This document shows, one piece after another, positions 11,241 through 28,402 of a stretch of DNA of 64,000 nucleotides. Made by a program: the position numbers and the translations under genes. The stretch covers positions 7,496-71,495 of the forward strand of contig QANZ01049670.1 in the NCBI GenBank assembly GCA_003254925.1. Reading direction: 5' to 3'. Every line of letters begins with the position of its first letter. The first letter of the stretch is position 1. The DNA comes from Chamaecrista fasciculata (Eukaryota; Streptophyta; Magnoliopsida; Fabales; Fabaceae). Under the pieces are notes generated by a model, which was given only the letters and a program-made list of their open reading frames with translations, was not told where the DNA came from and did not search any database.

Positions 11241-12120
11241 TAGTCTCGTGATGATGTCTTGGTCTAATGGGAGTCTGAGTAGGCATTGTTGGATGCAGTC
11301 CAACTTTAGGCCTTTTAAGAGGCATTTTGATGTAATTTAATTACATCTGTTAGATTTAATTCAATTTGGATCCATATTCAGTTGTTAAGACTCTATAAAT
11401 TTGAATTTACTATATTTTTCAATATTGGATTCAATTGTATAGTCTCTCTTCTGGATTATGATATTTATGATCTAAATTTATTCTGATGATGAAGTCATTA
11501 CATTATTTTCCCTATCAGATTCAATGTTCTGTTTATTGACTCACTTATGAATTTTATGTGTCTTAATGCCATTTATGATCCAATTTTTGGTAATGAGAAT
11601 TTGTTAATTTATGTCATTGTTTTCCCTATCGGATTCAGTGTTTTGTATATTGTCTCATTTTAATTTATTGAAGCTTGGTGCTAATTGGCAATTTGATATA
11701 TGTTGTTTTATTTTGATATGAACTAAACTTGCTCTTGATTAGTGTTATCCAAGTAGGAGACTGCTGGATTATTTCTATCAAATAATCTTGATTGTGGATT
11801 AGCACTAATCATAAGCTATAATTTATAATATAATGTATTTATACTAAGTTACCAATTTCTAATAAAGCACTGTTAAATTGGATCTGGTCATACTCTCTGA
11901 GTGTAATAGAGTCATTCTGTGATAGAGGCCCAACTTGCTATCCAATAAAAAAAGATTAATATCTTATCATATTGATCTTATTATTCCACCATTTCAAATA
12001 ACCCTTTCTTTTAATGTGTGTATATATATATATTATGTTTATTTATTTTTATTATAATTATATTATTAAGTCATATATATTGAATTAAGAGAAAGGAAGA
12101 AATTAGGGTTTTTTGGCAAA
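11241..12120. other. AT-rich stretch, probable decayed LTR
   Basis: No gene is seen. Two similar segments containing gattcaatgttctgt and gattcagtgttttgt lie near 11518 and 11633. The stretch follows the copia RNase H directly and could be what is left of its LTR. Confidence 0.3.
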
Positions 12121-12124
12121 TAGA

Positions 12125-12253
12125 ATGGCGGTGGAATTATCTTATCTTCTGGAGAAAGCAGGTTGCTCTGCTTCTTTGATGTCTCTCAAAAATCTCCCTC
12201 TTCAATTTCTCTCGATGCTCTTTCTCTTTCTCATACTACAGGGACTATTTTGA
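12125..12253 (+). CDS. Short ORF of unknown origin
   Basis: A 42-codon frame starts MAVELSYLLEKAGCSASL and ends TGA. Before it lies gaaattagggttttttgg, a leader-like sequence common before plant genes. The LINE starts 150 bp downstream, so this may be the first exon of a host gene that the LINE interrupted. I recognise no domain and found no continuation past 15 kb. Confidence 0.2.
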   Translation: MAVELSYLLEKAGCSASLMSLKNLPLQFLSMLFLFLILQGLF

Positions 12254-12403
12254 TACATCATCAATCAACAAATCTTTGGGATATCAGTATATTCATAATC
12301 AGAAATTTTATCTCCCACTTTGCTTTAAATTCATCACTTTTAGGTCAATCTCTCCATTTAATGGATGAGTTTGAGGAAGCTAAAATTGGCTCGTCTAATA
12401 AAC

Positions 12404-14990
12404 TTTTTTTTTTTTAAATACACCATTAGAAACCTAATTAAAACTGAAAGGAAATATAGTCATTAAACATATGATAGGAATAAGGTAAAAACTGCAGAAC
12501 ATCCCTAAAAATATTGCGACCTAACGATTCGGCCAAGACCAAGTTGACGTTCTGAGGAAGGATCTGATGTATGTCATATAAGATTGGCTGTAACAAGGGG
12601 GGGGGGGGTTGCAGCGTGATTGGTCAAACTGCGAGCATACCCAACTTTTTGAAGAGAAATGTGCTGATAGTGAAGAGTAGGCTGGCAAGGAAGTCTCAAA
12701 AATTCTCTGACGCACCAAAAATAAAAGTGAAGCTTTGTATAACCACCAGTGTTTCTCTAGAGGTGTAAATTTGCCCAGGTACCCTGCCGAGTTAATAAAA
12801 CGAAGAAACAGAGCATTCCCCTATTCTTGTGAATGAAAAAGTGGACAATACCTGCTGTCTGCATATGTGTTGCATGAAGAGAATGCAGAGGGCACAGTGG
12901 TGCAACACCATTGGGAGTCCTTATGTGACGAAAACTAGCATGATGTGCAGCTTGGAGGAGGTTCAAAAAAGTATTACTTCGACAGATAACTTGAGTTGGG
13001 GAAGTATGAGTGCCTCTGTGGAGCACATTGTTTCTCGCTTCCCAGATATAATAGAGAATGATTATAAATAGCTTGCATTGCCCGAGCAGGCGATTTTTAG
13101 AAAGAAAGAACATGTTTAATTGTTGTAGAAGCCAGCTTTTAAAATCCGTGACCGAAGTGTTCAGCCGCAGTGCTAGAGGCGAACCAAACCAGCAAGCACG
13201 AGCGAAAGGACACTGGAGGAAGAGATGTAACATTGACTCGTCTTGAGCTGAACAGAACATACAACTCTGGGGAATGTCAATATGGTGAGACCGAAGAATT
13301 GCCGTGGTAGGGACAGCTGCATGGATTAACAACCTCCATAGAAAGAGCAGGAATTTATGAGGTAGTTCAAGCTTCCACAGCCAATCCCAGTGAGACCAAG
13401 TATTGGAGGTGGAAGTGATTAAAGACGCTTCTTGTGTTTGAAGAAGCAAATGGTATCCTTGTGACACCGAATACTTACCATCAGCTGAAAGCTTCCATAT
13501 AAGCTTATCTGAACGATCAAGAACTGAGAAACTTTGCTGCTTGACAGCGCTAATTATGATTGGAGGATAATAGAGTTGCAGCTGAGTCTGGTCCCATGAG
13601 GCAGTGCTATTGTTTTTCAGATGCTGGACAGTTGGCGTCGGGGATGGGAGTGTAGCGAAAGTAGGCCACCAGACTTGAGAATTGAGGGGGATATTAGCTC
13701 CGGAATTTACCTGCCACCACAAGTGGGTTTTCACTATATGCATGTTGGCGGCAAGCCCTTTCCAAGCAATGGAGGGTTGTGAGGTTGGCTTCGGGTTGGC
13801 TTCAAAATTCCCTTTAAAATATTTGGATAGGGTCCATACCGAAAAAAGGGAATTCGGATGTTGAATTAGTCTCCAGGATTGTTTGGCGAGTAGAGCTTGA
13901 TTCATGAGGACGAAGGACTTGATGCCCAGGCCTCCATCATGTCTGTGAAGATGAAGAAAGTTCTTTTTTAGAAGATGGATTGCTGGTCGTATTCCTCTGT
14001 ATCCCCAAAAGAAATTAGTAACAATTGAATCCAACTGAGTTAGAGTTTTTTTAGGGAATGCAAAGGAACTCATGCTATAAATGGGGAGGCTAGTGAGAAC
14101 GGACTTGGCCAGGACTAACCGACCAGCTTGGGAGAGAAGACGAGCTTTCCAACCACTTAACCTCTGTGTTAACTTATCCACAACCTCAGTGAAATTACTT
14201 TTGTGACTTGGCGAGTCTACATAAACACCTAAATATTTCCCAAGGTTGGACTTATAAGGGACACCAAAAGTGGAGCAAAGAAAGCGTTTGAACATGTGGG
14301 GGATGTTAGGGCTGAATATCAAAGAAGATTTGCGTTTGTTGATTTCTTGCCCGGCAAGCTTCCCATAGAGAGTAAGGATTTGCTTGATTTCTAAACAGGC
14401 TTCTGAAGTGGCTTCAAAGAAAAGAAATGTGTCATCTGCATACATGAGATGTGTAACTGTAGGACCGCGCCGAGCAAATTGAATACCTCTGATAATCTTC
14501 CTCTGTTCAAGATCATGAAGAAGACAGGAGAGGACATTGGAGCACAACAGGAAGAGATAAGATGAGAGAGGGTCTCCTTGACGAAGACCTCTGTGCGGAT
14601 GAAAGGACCCAGTAAAGTGACCATTAAAAAGTAAGGTGTAAGATACAGTAGTGAAGCATTGCTTGATGAGATGAATCCAGTGAGCAGGAAACTTCATAAC
14701 AGTAAGGGCATAGTCAATAAAATGCCAGGAGAGGCGGTCATAGGCTTTTGAAATATCTAGCTTGAATGCATACCATCTTGCCTTGGCTTTCTTGGCTTGA
14801 TGAATGTATGTCATGAGTTCAGAGGCTAAGAAAATGTTGTCGTTAATACTCCTTCCTTTAATGAAATCATTCTGCGTTGGCGCGATAAGGTCTTGCATGA
14901 TTGGTTGAAGGCGATTAACGATGACCTTGGAAATGATTTTCTGAAAGACATTACAGAGGCTGATAGGTCTGAAATGAACTAGCATGTTTA
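12404..14990 (-). mobile_element. L1-type LINE, 5'-truncated
   Basis: The element runs right to left. Its poly(A) tail appears as a run of T at 12404-12415. The coding part (12757-14985) begins inside the reverse transcriptase, a typical 5' truncation by target-primed reverse transcription. Possible target duplications are ggctcgtctaataaac (12388-12403) and gtctcgcatactaaac (14991-15006), but they match only in part. About 340 bp of 3' untranslated sequence, with a G-run near 12598, separates the stop from the poly(A). Confidence 0.8.
12757..14985 (-). CDS. LINE ORF2 fragment: reverse transcriptase and zf-RVT
   Basis: The frame is open for 742 codons. The RT blocks are in order: FRPISLCNVFQKIISKV (near residue 5), FIKGRSINDNI (about 40), the metal-binding block KLDISKAYDRLSWHF (about 73), RGLRQGDPLSSYLF (about 132), and the catalytic LMYADDTFLFF (about 180). 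GKYLGV (about 252) and the thumb GWKARLLSQAGRLVLAKSV follow. The C-terminal zf-RVT finger has CMFCSAQDESMLHLFLQC (about 575). The endonuclease and ORF1 are absent. The lack of stops suggests a fairly recent copy, but without the endonuclease it could not move itself. The start methionine is simply the first in frame at the truncation point. Confidence 0.85.
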   Translation of the reverse strand: MLVHFRPISLCNVFQKIISKVIVNRLQPIMQDLIAPTQNDFIKGRSINDNIFLASELMTYIHQAKKAKARWYAFKLDISKAYDRLSWHFIDYALTVMKFPAHWIHLIKQCFTTVSYTLLFNGHFTGSFHPHRGLRQGDPLSSYLFLLCSNVLSCLLHDLEQRKIIRGIQFARRGPTVTHLMYADDTFLFFEATSEACLEIKQILTLYGKLAGQEINKRKSSLIFSPNIPHMFKRFLCSTFGVPYKSNLGKYLGVYVDSPSHKSNFTEVVDKLTQRLSGWKARLLSQAGRLVLAKSVLTSLPIYSMSSFAFPKKTLTQLDSIVTNFFWGYRGIRPAIHLLKKNFLHLHRHDGGLGIKSFVLMNQALLAKQSWRLIQHPNSLFSVWTLSKYFKGNFEANPKPTSQPSIAWKGLAANMHIVKTHLWWQVNSGANIPLNSQVWWPTFATLPSPTPTVQHLKNNSTASWDQTQLQLYYPPIIISAVKQQSFSVLDRSDKLIWKLSADGKYSVSQGYHLLLQTQEASLITSTSNTWSHWDWLWKLELPHKFLLFLWRLLIHAAVPTTAILRSHHIDIPQSCMFCSAQDESMLHLFLQCPFARACWFGSPLALRLNTSVTDFKSWLLQQLNMFFLSKNRLLGQCKLFIIILYYIWEARNNVLHRGTHTSPTQVICRSNTFLNLLQAAHHASFRHIRTPNGVAPLCPLHSLHATHMQTAGIVHFFIHKNRGMLCFFVLLTRQGTWANLHL

Positions 14991-15006
14991 GTCTCGCATA
15001 CTAAAC

Positions 15007-15465
15007 GAGCTTAGGTGAGTCAATCCATTAATAAATCCATATTTTTAAAAGAAAATTTGTAAAAGTAGTTTTTTAAAAATTATTTTATATACTTCTTTGT
15101 AAATGTTGGTTGTTTATTGCTATTTTTGTATTATACTCGCATTATCTTTGTAAAAATTTTTTTTATATCAGTATATTAAAAAATAATAAAATTATAATAA
15201 ATATAAATATAAAAGTTATAATATTACTCATAATTTACAAAGTTTACTATTATTATTGTTTTAATTTTATGATGCAGATACTATTATACAATTTTTAATT
15301 TAAAAACATGTTGGTCCAAGGGCCGTCCATTGAACCCATATGCCAATACAAATAGTTATAGAAAAAAAGAACATCTTAAAGTAAACTAATAATTTAGTCC
15401 CTAAAAGATCATTAAGCTAACAACTCGATTCTTGAAAGAGTACGGTTTAATTCCTGAAAAATCAA
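15007..15465. other. AT-rich intergenic stretch
   Basis: No gene is seen. The segment near 15390-15465 contains tttagtccctaaaag and gattcttgaaag phrases typical of the tttagtccc MITE family found elsewhere in the window. Confidence 0.4.
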
Positions 15466-18400
15466 AAATTAAACATGGACTTAAGTCCTAATTAACTAGG
15501 GGTTACATAATATTTAATTGGGGGTTTTGGGAGTGGTAAGGACATCCACCATAAATTGTTTTATAACACTCCCCCTTGGATGTCCATTAATCAAAAAATG
15601 TGCCTCATTAAAACCTTACTAGGAAAAACCCAGTGGAACAAAAACCTAGTGAAGGAAAAAGAGTACACCATTATAATTATACTCCCATTATAAGCTGCCT
15701 CATTAAAAACCTTTGTTAGGAAAACCCAGTGGGACAAAACCTTAACAAAGGGAAAAAGAGTACAGCGTGCTTAAACTCCCCCTGATGATTGCATCACTAA
15801 ACACCTCTTAGTTGTTGTATTCCAACTCGATGCATTGACTTTTCAAAATTGTCGTTGGTAATGACTTCATGAATAAATCTGACTAATTGTTTCTCCAACG
15901 AATAGCTTGAACTTCTTTGGCACATTTCCTTTGAGGATTGTGAGTAAAGAACAAGTTTGATGAAATATGTTTCCTTCTAACTCCTTCGATGTATAATACT
16001 TGTAGCTCAGCTACACATATACTATATTATCTTCAAACAATATAGTTGATACATTTTCCTGCAAAGACAAATTACACATCTTCTGGATGTATTGAGTTAG
16101 TATATAATCTCAATAAAATAAACTTTTGACTTATTTATATCTAACAATCTTACAACCATTGGGGGTACTCAATGGAAGTGCTTTATAACTTTAAATAATC
16201 TCAAATTTTCACTAGTTATGTGCTCGATCTACGGGCCGAGACAAAACTTTGATTTTCTAAACTTATTCATCTCAAATTCTTTCTTTAAACAATACACTAT
16301 ATTTTGGAGCTCTTCAGGAGTTCCCACAATATTTGAATCATCAACATACACATCAATTATCACACATTTTGATTCATGTCTCCTAATGGAAAAACTTGAA
16401 CAAATTGAATGATTTTTATATCATTCCTTCACAAATATATTCATTGAGACGAATGTATCACATATCTTTATATCATTTCGTCCTATTTAAGGATAACTAT
16501 TGAACAAATGTCTCAAAAAATCTTGCATGCTTCTAATAATTTAAATCCTCAAGGATTTCCATGTGAATTTCACTATTCAGTAAGCTATAGCATGTAACCA
16601 CATTTATTTAATGCATATCAAGCTTTTCACGCACTGTCAGACTAATAAAATATCTGAAGGTAATTGCATCCACCACATGAGAATATGTTTCCACATAATC
16701 TATGTCAGTCATTTGAGAAAAACCTTTTCGTACAAGTAGAGTATTATATCTTATGACTCCATTTTTCTCATTTCGCTTTCTCACAAAAATTAATTTGTAC
16801 CCCACTGGCTTTATACCTTCAGCTGTTTGGACTGCTGGTCCAAAAACTTCACACTTTTTAAGTGAAGCTAATCTTGCTTGAATTGCATCTTTCCATTTTG
16901 GCCAATTATTTTTCTGTCTACATTCTTCGACGGCTTCAAGTTCAAGATCCTCATTTATTTTCGTTGCAACATTATATAAAAAATTGTTGTCGACAATAAT
17001 ATGTTTTCTGGTTCCACTTTTGACATAACTTATTGAGATCTCTTCATTATCATTCTCATTATAATTCTCAGGTACCTGATCCTCCTTTGAGGTTTCAACT
17101 TTCATGATTAGTTATGTCTTAGGTCTCTTCAGGAGAATCTGCCTCTATAATATGACCATCTTGATCATTTGCTCCTTTCCTCATTTTAGAAAATTTTATC
17201 TTTGGAACCGATTGGTCTTCCACGTTTCAATCGTGGTTTACTTTCATCTGTACTATAATAGATTGTCCTACTGGGACATCAATTCAAATTGGAGCATTTA
17301 CAGCTAGTATATATAAGATTTTATAAATCTTTTAAGGTCAGTAAATGCGTCTGGCAACCGATTGGTAATATTTTGCAAATGAACTTCTGGTTCACATTGC
17401 TTTATTCGAGGGTCTAAATGAAATAAATACAATAATTCCAATCATTTTTCTTTACCAATTGTTCACTTTCTCCCCCTAATGTTGGAAATATTGATTTATC
17501 ATAATGATAATAAGCAAATCTCCAATCATTAGTTCAATATACTTTATTATAGAAGGAGACCCATCTTTGTGCGTTGTGGTGGAGTAATTGGAACATAACC
17601 GCACAACCAAAAATTCTAAGATGGAAAATATATGGCTCATGATCGAAAGCCAATTATAATTGGGAGAATTCATAATAATTTCTTTTTCTGATGCGTATAA
17701 ATAGCATATCACTGTACTCAGATAGGATGCTTTGTTCTCATAAGTACTGGTCTAGCTATCAACTGGAGGCATTTAATAAATGATTATGCTAGACCATTTT
17801 TATACATGAACATAAGCTTCAGGATGTTCAATTTATATCCCAATAAACATATAATAGTCATTAAAAACTTGGGACATAAACTCACTAGCATTATCAAACA
17901 GATTATCTTAATAACACAATCTGGAAATTATACTCTTAATTAAATTACTTGCACAAGTATTCTTCGCAAATACCATATTGCCAGTTGATAATAATCACAC
18001 ATGCGACCATATTGTAGATGCATCTATAAAATATTCGAATGGTCCGCATGGTAGGTGAATGGGCCCATATAATCACCATACATTCCAGATATGTAAGGGA
18101 CTCAATCCCAATTTTAACTAGTGATTCTTTCATAAATAATTTCCTTTGAGAACAAGCAACATAAGAGAATTCTTTACATTGAAGAATCTTCTGGTTCTAC
18201 AATGGATGGTCTCATGTAAATTCTCAATAATTTTCACATCATTATTAAATCAACATGACCCAACCGGTCATACTAAATAATAAAAGTATTTAGAATTAGT
18301 AAACTTCTGGTTTACCATAACACGCATATCAATTATGCTAATATTTATGTAGTACACATCAGAGGGAAAACGTGGGTAACTTTTAATATATATTTCTTAC

Positions 18401-18494
18401 CCATCACAATCATAGTAAAATGAACATATTGTAATTGTTCATCCATTGAAGTCTCATCAACTCTCAATATGATAGTTATTTTTGCATGATAACG

Positions 18495-18769
18495 TGTTAT
18501 AAAAATAACATATATAAAAGTAGAAGGAGAAGAAGAGGTAGAATAATAGAGACAAGATGAAGAGAAAATGTGATCATTCACTTGATAGAGATGCCATGAA
18601 CACTTGCATACATCACCTAGACTTGTAGGGGTAACCATTAACCCTAGGTTATAAGAATTAAACATGACCTTAATAGCATTATGTCTCATCAATTAGGGGT
18701 CATAAGAATATCATCAATTTGGGGGATTTTGGATGCTTAGGACATCCATTATATAATTGTTTTNTATCA
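18495..18769 (-). repeat. Internal copy of the copia LTR
   Basis: It matches the LTR at 20071-20315 over most of its length: tgttataaaaataa start, gaaggagaagaagaggtaga, gatcattcactt, and a gacatccat...attgtttt end. A sequence resembling the primer-binding site (gcatgataacg) abuts it at 18484-18494. Confidence 0.75.
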
Positions 18770-20070
18770 CGTATGCCAAAATGAAATATAGATTCATACA
18801 TGACTCATAAAAAAAATATCGATATTAACCTTCAGGGTTAATAATTAAAAATTAAACATATAAAGGAATAAAATAAACAAAAAAACATAAATATATTAAG
18901 CAATGGTTTAGTTCTTCGGGAACTACCCCACATTCTTATGATATAGTTCTTCAAGAACTCAATAAGTTAGTCCACAATAAGAACTCAATAGATACACAAA
19001 TTAGTCCTCAAAAAGCTTAGTTCTTCAGGAATTATCATATATACTCCATTGATGTAGCTCTTCAAGAGCTCATCCTCAAATCATATTATTATCATCTTAA
19101 TTTTTTCACTTTATATACAAATGAATCATCTTTATATAGTACTTAATGATGTAACTTATAGCTTACTAATTACATCATGAAGATGAGAGGTTATAGACCT
19201 TTATGTACACTAATGGAGGAAAAGTTACACCTTATATTTAAGGGTCACGAAGGAGATGTTACACATTGAAGAAGGAGGACAAAAATTATTATTTTAACAT
19301 CTTGTCATATTGTCATTATCATCTTCACTAGAAATATAAGGTGGAAAAATTTTTCTCAAATCAATTCACACCACAAATTTCATCTCCATCTCAACAATAT
19401 AAGAATACATATATTGATATTAGTCTTCAAGACTATTAATCCACAATCTCATTTTTCATTAATTATATAATTACCATTTATTGATTTTTCAAGATGGATT
19501 AACTATTAGTCTTAGCCTTCGGGGCCAATAATAAACAATTCCTCAATAGAAATGTTAACATAGTGAATTGTATGATAATCAACTCATCTATGAACTATTA
19601 GCCTTCAAGGCTATTATTGGACAAATTATTTCTTTTGGCAAATTACCAATATGTGCAACAATCATTTCATGCATTTTATTTGTTGCAAATAATATGACTT
19701 CAGGCCATCTAAAACATTTTTTAACCACTTGTAAAATTTCTATTAATAATTTATCAAGATATATTGACTCAAAGCCTTCAGGACTATTGCATGATACTTT
19801 CAATGGTCACACTTTTTCATTTTATAAATCTACCAAATGATGATAGTCAAATCAAATGGTAGTATGGCTTCAGGCCATATGAAACTTTTCAACTTTAAAG
19901 ATGATGATAATGATAAACTTATATATAAAATATATGATGGACAAGTCTTGAACACAAATAACTTAAAGTAAGAACAAAAATATCTTACCTTACAAAAACT
20001 TCTTACCTTCAATTGATCATGGTAAAAATAGAACTTGCTCAAAATTCGGCAGAGATTCGTGCTGATAACG
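18770..20070 (-). repeat. Copia leader with degenerate cttcaggc-type repeats
   Basis: No coding similarity is seen. On the plus strand a short motif like gttcttcaagaactca or gccttcaggacta recurs more than ten times at irregular spacing (for example near 18910, 18950, 19020, 19060, 19430, 19515, 19600, 19700, 19775 and 19868). Many copies hold the small inverted repeat ttcttcgggaa. It lies between the LTR and the coding part, where RNA packaging signals are expected. Confidence 0.5.
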
Positions 20071-20315
20071 TGTTATAAAAATAATATATAGAAATGTAGA
20101 AGGAGAAGAAGAGGTAGAAGAATAGAGACAAGATGAAAAGAGAATATGATCATTCACTTAATAGAGATACCTTCAACACTTGTGTACATCACCTATTTAT
20201 AGGACTTGTAAGGGTAATCTTCAACCAAAAATTAAACATGGTCTTAAGTCTTACATAATATTCAATTGGGGTTTTGGGAGTGGTAAGGATATCCACCATA
20301 AATTGTTTTATAACA
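20071..20315 (-). repeat. Copia LTR, 5' copy
   Basis: On the minus strand it runs from TGTTATAAAACAATT to TTTTATAACA, followed by CGTTATCAGCACG. It is 245 bp and has the TG...CA ends expected of an LTR. Confidence 0.75.
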
Positions 20316-21595
20316 GATACCACGTTTTAAACTGTTTCACTATAGATCTCGAGAAAAGAAATACTCCGCCCCTTTCATTAGGGGTGTACAAATTTGACCG
20401 GCCAGGGTATACCCATTATTTAATTTATTTTTATTTTTATTATATATATTTATATTTTTTTTGTACAAAATATTTTTTTAGTAAAAAATATACATATATT
20501 TTATTTTATTAATTATATATTAAAAAATACATTAAATATATACTTAATCTCAATTAAATGAATAAGTTTTTAACAAACAAATCAAATTAAATGTTTTTAA
20601 TAGTAAAAATATCACTAAAATAATAATAATAAATTTTATATGAATAAAAAATAATCTCTTTTTAAATTTTCTCAAGTCAAGGTTCAAACATAGAGAATTT
20701 TTAGCCAATCATAAGTTTTCTCCATCTATTCATGTATCGATCTACACGAAGATTAATCTAATTCGGACCGAGCAATTAAAACCCATCAACAATATCCACT
20801 CCAAAGCTCCCATAGAGATTTAACTATTCCTTTTATCTAATTAATTTTGATACCTATTCAAATCCACTTCTAAATACAACAAATCATAAATACCCTATTC
20901 ATATCTTCCTAGTAATCATGCCTAAGTTTAACTAGAAGTTTTAAATCATTTCTTTTCCGCAAGAAGTTTTAACTCAGACACATTAACCATCCTTCCATAA
21001 CCTGTCTCAGATATTTAGAGTTCGTACGTGATACCTACATAAGACACATATTTCAAGGAAGACTTGCAAGAAATGCTACGAGCACCTAGCTGAACAAGTA
21101 ACACTGAAATCCTAAGAAAAAGAATTAAAATCCCCTGTGAATTAAAATTATACAAGAGCCTCCTCTTTTGAATTCCCATATATACAACCTAAAGTTGATT
21201 CCCTCATTAATCAGGGAGGCAAATGGTGCAAAAGTATTCATTTCTAAATTTCAAATCATTTACCAAATGTCTCCACTTGCTCAATTCTTCTTCTACCACA
21301 CCAAGCAACATAAGGCCAAGAAAGAATGGCTTGAATCATGAATGGATGCCACCCAAAAAATAGTTTTTACTTTTATGTTTGTTTTTCTATTATTCTTTTA
21401 TCTAGTGATTGAGAATAAAAGGGCAAAAGATGGTACACTATTGAGAATATTCAAAATGGGGCCAAAGGAGACCCAGGCAAAGGCACAATGCGAGATGGCG
21501 ATCTTGAAGCTCAAAGTTTGGTACTACTTAGAAATCATACCCTAAACACTTATTCTGATGGAAGAAAACTTGAGAAATATTCGGATTAGGATTCC
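20316..21595. other. AT-rich intergenic region 3' of the aminotransferase gene
   Basis: No gene is seen. taggggtgtacaaat at 20384 resembles a hAT-type terminus and is followed by ggccagggt, but no opposite end was found. The last few hundred bases before 21596 must hold the 3' untranslated region of the aminotransferase gene; I cannot set its end. Confidence 0.4.
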
Positions 21596-27065
<5,470 letters not shown>

Positions 27066-27077
27066 ATAAAAATGGGG

Positions 27078-27088
27078 TTTTATATATA
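27078..27088 (-). promoter_or_regulatory. TATA-like box next to the aminotransferase start
   Basis: The minus strand reads TATATATAAAA 13 bp before the first ATG (27065). A start site 25-30 bp downstream would fall after the ATGs at 27065 and 27062, so transcripts from this box would first meet the in-frame ATG at 26939 (M43). Transcripts for the full presequence would need an upstream start. Confidence 0.35.
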
Positions 27089-27334
27089 GTGACAGAAGCT
27101 AGAAATTTTCGGATTTCGCCACGATATCTAATAAAGAGGAAGCTTCGGCTTTTGCCTCGCCTTCACACCCTGAATTGCAGGCGCCCACAGTATAAGAACT
27201 CAAATTCTCTTTCTCTCTTTCTCTCTCTATGTGGTCTTTGCCTTTTATTTTCTAGGAGACCTGTTTGTCTAAATGTAATTTTATGTTAAAATTTAAATAG
27301 GTAAGAAAAACCGTACTTTTTTTAAAAAAATTAA

Positions 27335-27783
27335 TTAGGCTAAAGTGCATTTTTGGTCCCATAATTTTGGCAAAGGTTTCAATTTGGTCCCTTAACATTT
27401 TGTGTTGCAATTTTGGTCCCATAACTTTGGCAAAGGTCTCAATTTGGTCCGATAACTTTTTTTGTTGCAATTTTTGTCTCATAACTTTTGAAAATCCCAA
27501 TACTGATTTCCATCAATTATCTGCCGCTAAAGATGATTTGACATACTGAGTTGAATGATGACGTGGCAAATATGGGTGAAGTTATGGGACAGATCAAAAT
27601 CAGTTTGGGACTAACGGTGAGACATTTTTAGAAGTTATGGGACTAAAATTGCAACAAAAAAGTTATGGGACCAAATTGAGACCTTTGCCAAAGTTATGGG
27701 ACCAAAATTGCAACAAAAAAAGTTATGGGACCAAATTGAAACCTTTGCCAAAGTTATGGGACCAAAAGTGCACTTTAGCCTAA
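27335..27783. mobile_element. Foldback MITE, first of a pair
   Basis: It begins ttaggctaaagtgcatttttgg and ends with the inverted form ccaaaagtgcactttagcctaa. The arms run for about 200 bp, made of repeated phrases such as ggtcccataactttggcaaagg. The core has catactgagttgaatgatgac. It starts 270 bp upstream of the aminotransferase ATG. Confidence 0.8.
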
Positions 27784-27827
27784 AATTTAAATATGTAAGA
27801 AAAACCGTACTTTCCTAAAAAAAATAA

Positions 27828-28195
27828 TTAGGCTAAAGTGCACTTTTGGTCCTATAATTTTGGCAAAGGTTTCAATTTGGTCCCATAACTTTTGAAAACG
27901 TCTCACTGTTGGTCCCAATAATGATTTTCATTCATTATCTGCCGCTAAAGATGATCTGACATACTGAGTTGGATGATGACGTGGAAAATATAGGTGAAGT
28001 TATGAGACAGATGGAAATCAGCTTGGGACCAACGGTGAGACATTTTTAGAAGTTATGGGACCAAAATTGCAACAAAAAAGTTATGAGACCAAATTGAGAC
28101 CTCAAAGTTATGGGACTAAAATTGCAAAAAAAAAAAGTTATGGGACCAAATTGAAACCTTTGCCAAAATTATGGGATCAAAAGTACACGTTAGCC
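27828..28195. mobile_element. Foldback MITE, second of a pair
   Basis: Same family and orientation as the element at 27335, from ttaggctaaagtgcacttttgg to acacgttagcc. The flank aaatttaaatatgtaagaaa before it repeats the flank before the first copy (27287 onward), so the pair arose by tandem duplication of element plus flank. Confidence 0.78.
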
Positions 28196-28402
28196 AAATA
28201 ATTACATACAAATACAAATAATTTTTAGAACATAATTGCTTGAACTTGTTTGTGAAGTTTTAACTTGATTCATGTTAATAAAGTGTTTGTAATGAAATTT
28301 TGAGCTCTAAAAAGTAAAAATTGCTCCTTTATTAAAAGTTAAACATTTCTTACATATTTTTCGTACATAGAAAAATATGATTTCCAAAGCTACCAATACA
28401 TG

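Larger units (their letters stand above)
15466..20315 (-). mobile_element. Ty1/copia element(s) with small LTRs, broken and partly duplicated
   Basis: On the minus strand an LTR (20071-20315) is followed by a TATCAGCACG-type primer-binding region and a long non-coding leader. A second LTR copy lies at 18495-18769 and a partial third at 15466-15568, which is the downstream end. Copia RT sequence is clearest at 16608-17105, with EECRQKNNWPKWKDAIQA-, KPVGYKLIFVRKRNEKNG- and VVDAITFRYFISLTV-like blocks. Three LTR copies in one direction mean two related copies lie in tandem or nested. The element is broken with many breaks and is moderately old, since the LTR copies are visibly diverged. Confidence 0.75.

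Noticed and set aside
12757-12785. tagaggtgtaaatttgcccagg as a hAT terminus at the LINE ORF2 end
   Set aside because: No opposite terminus was found, and the LINE frame runs through it.
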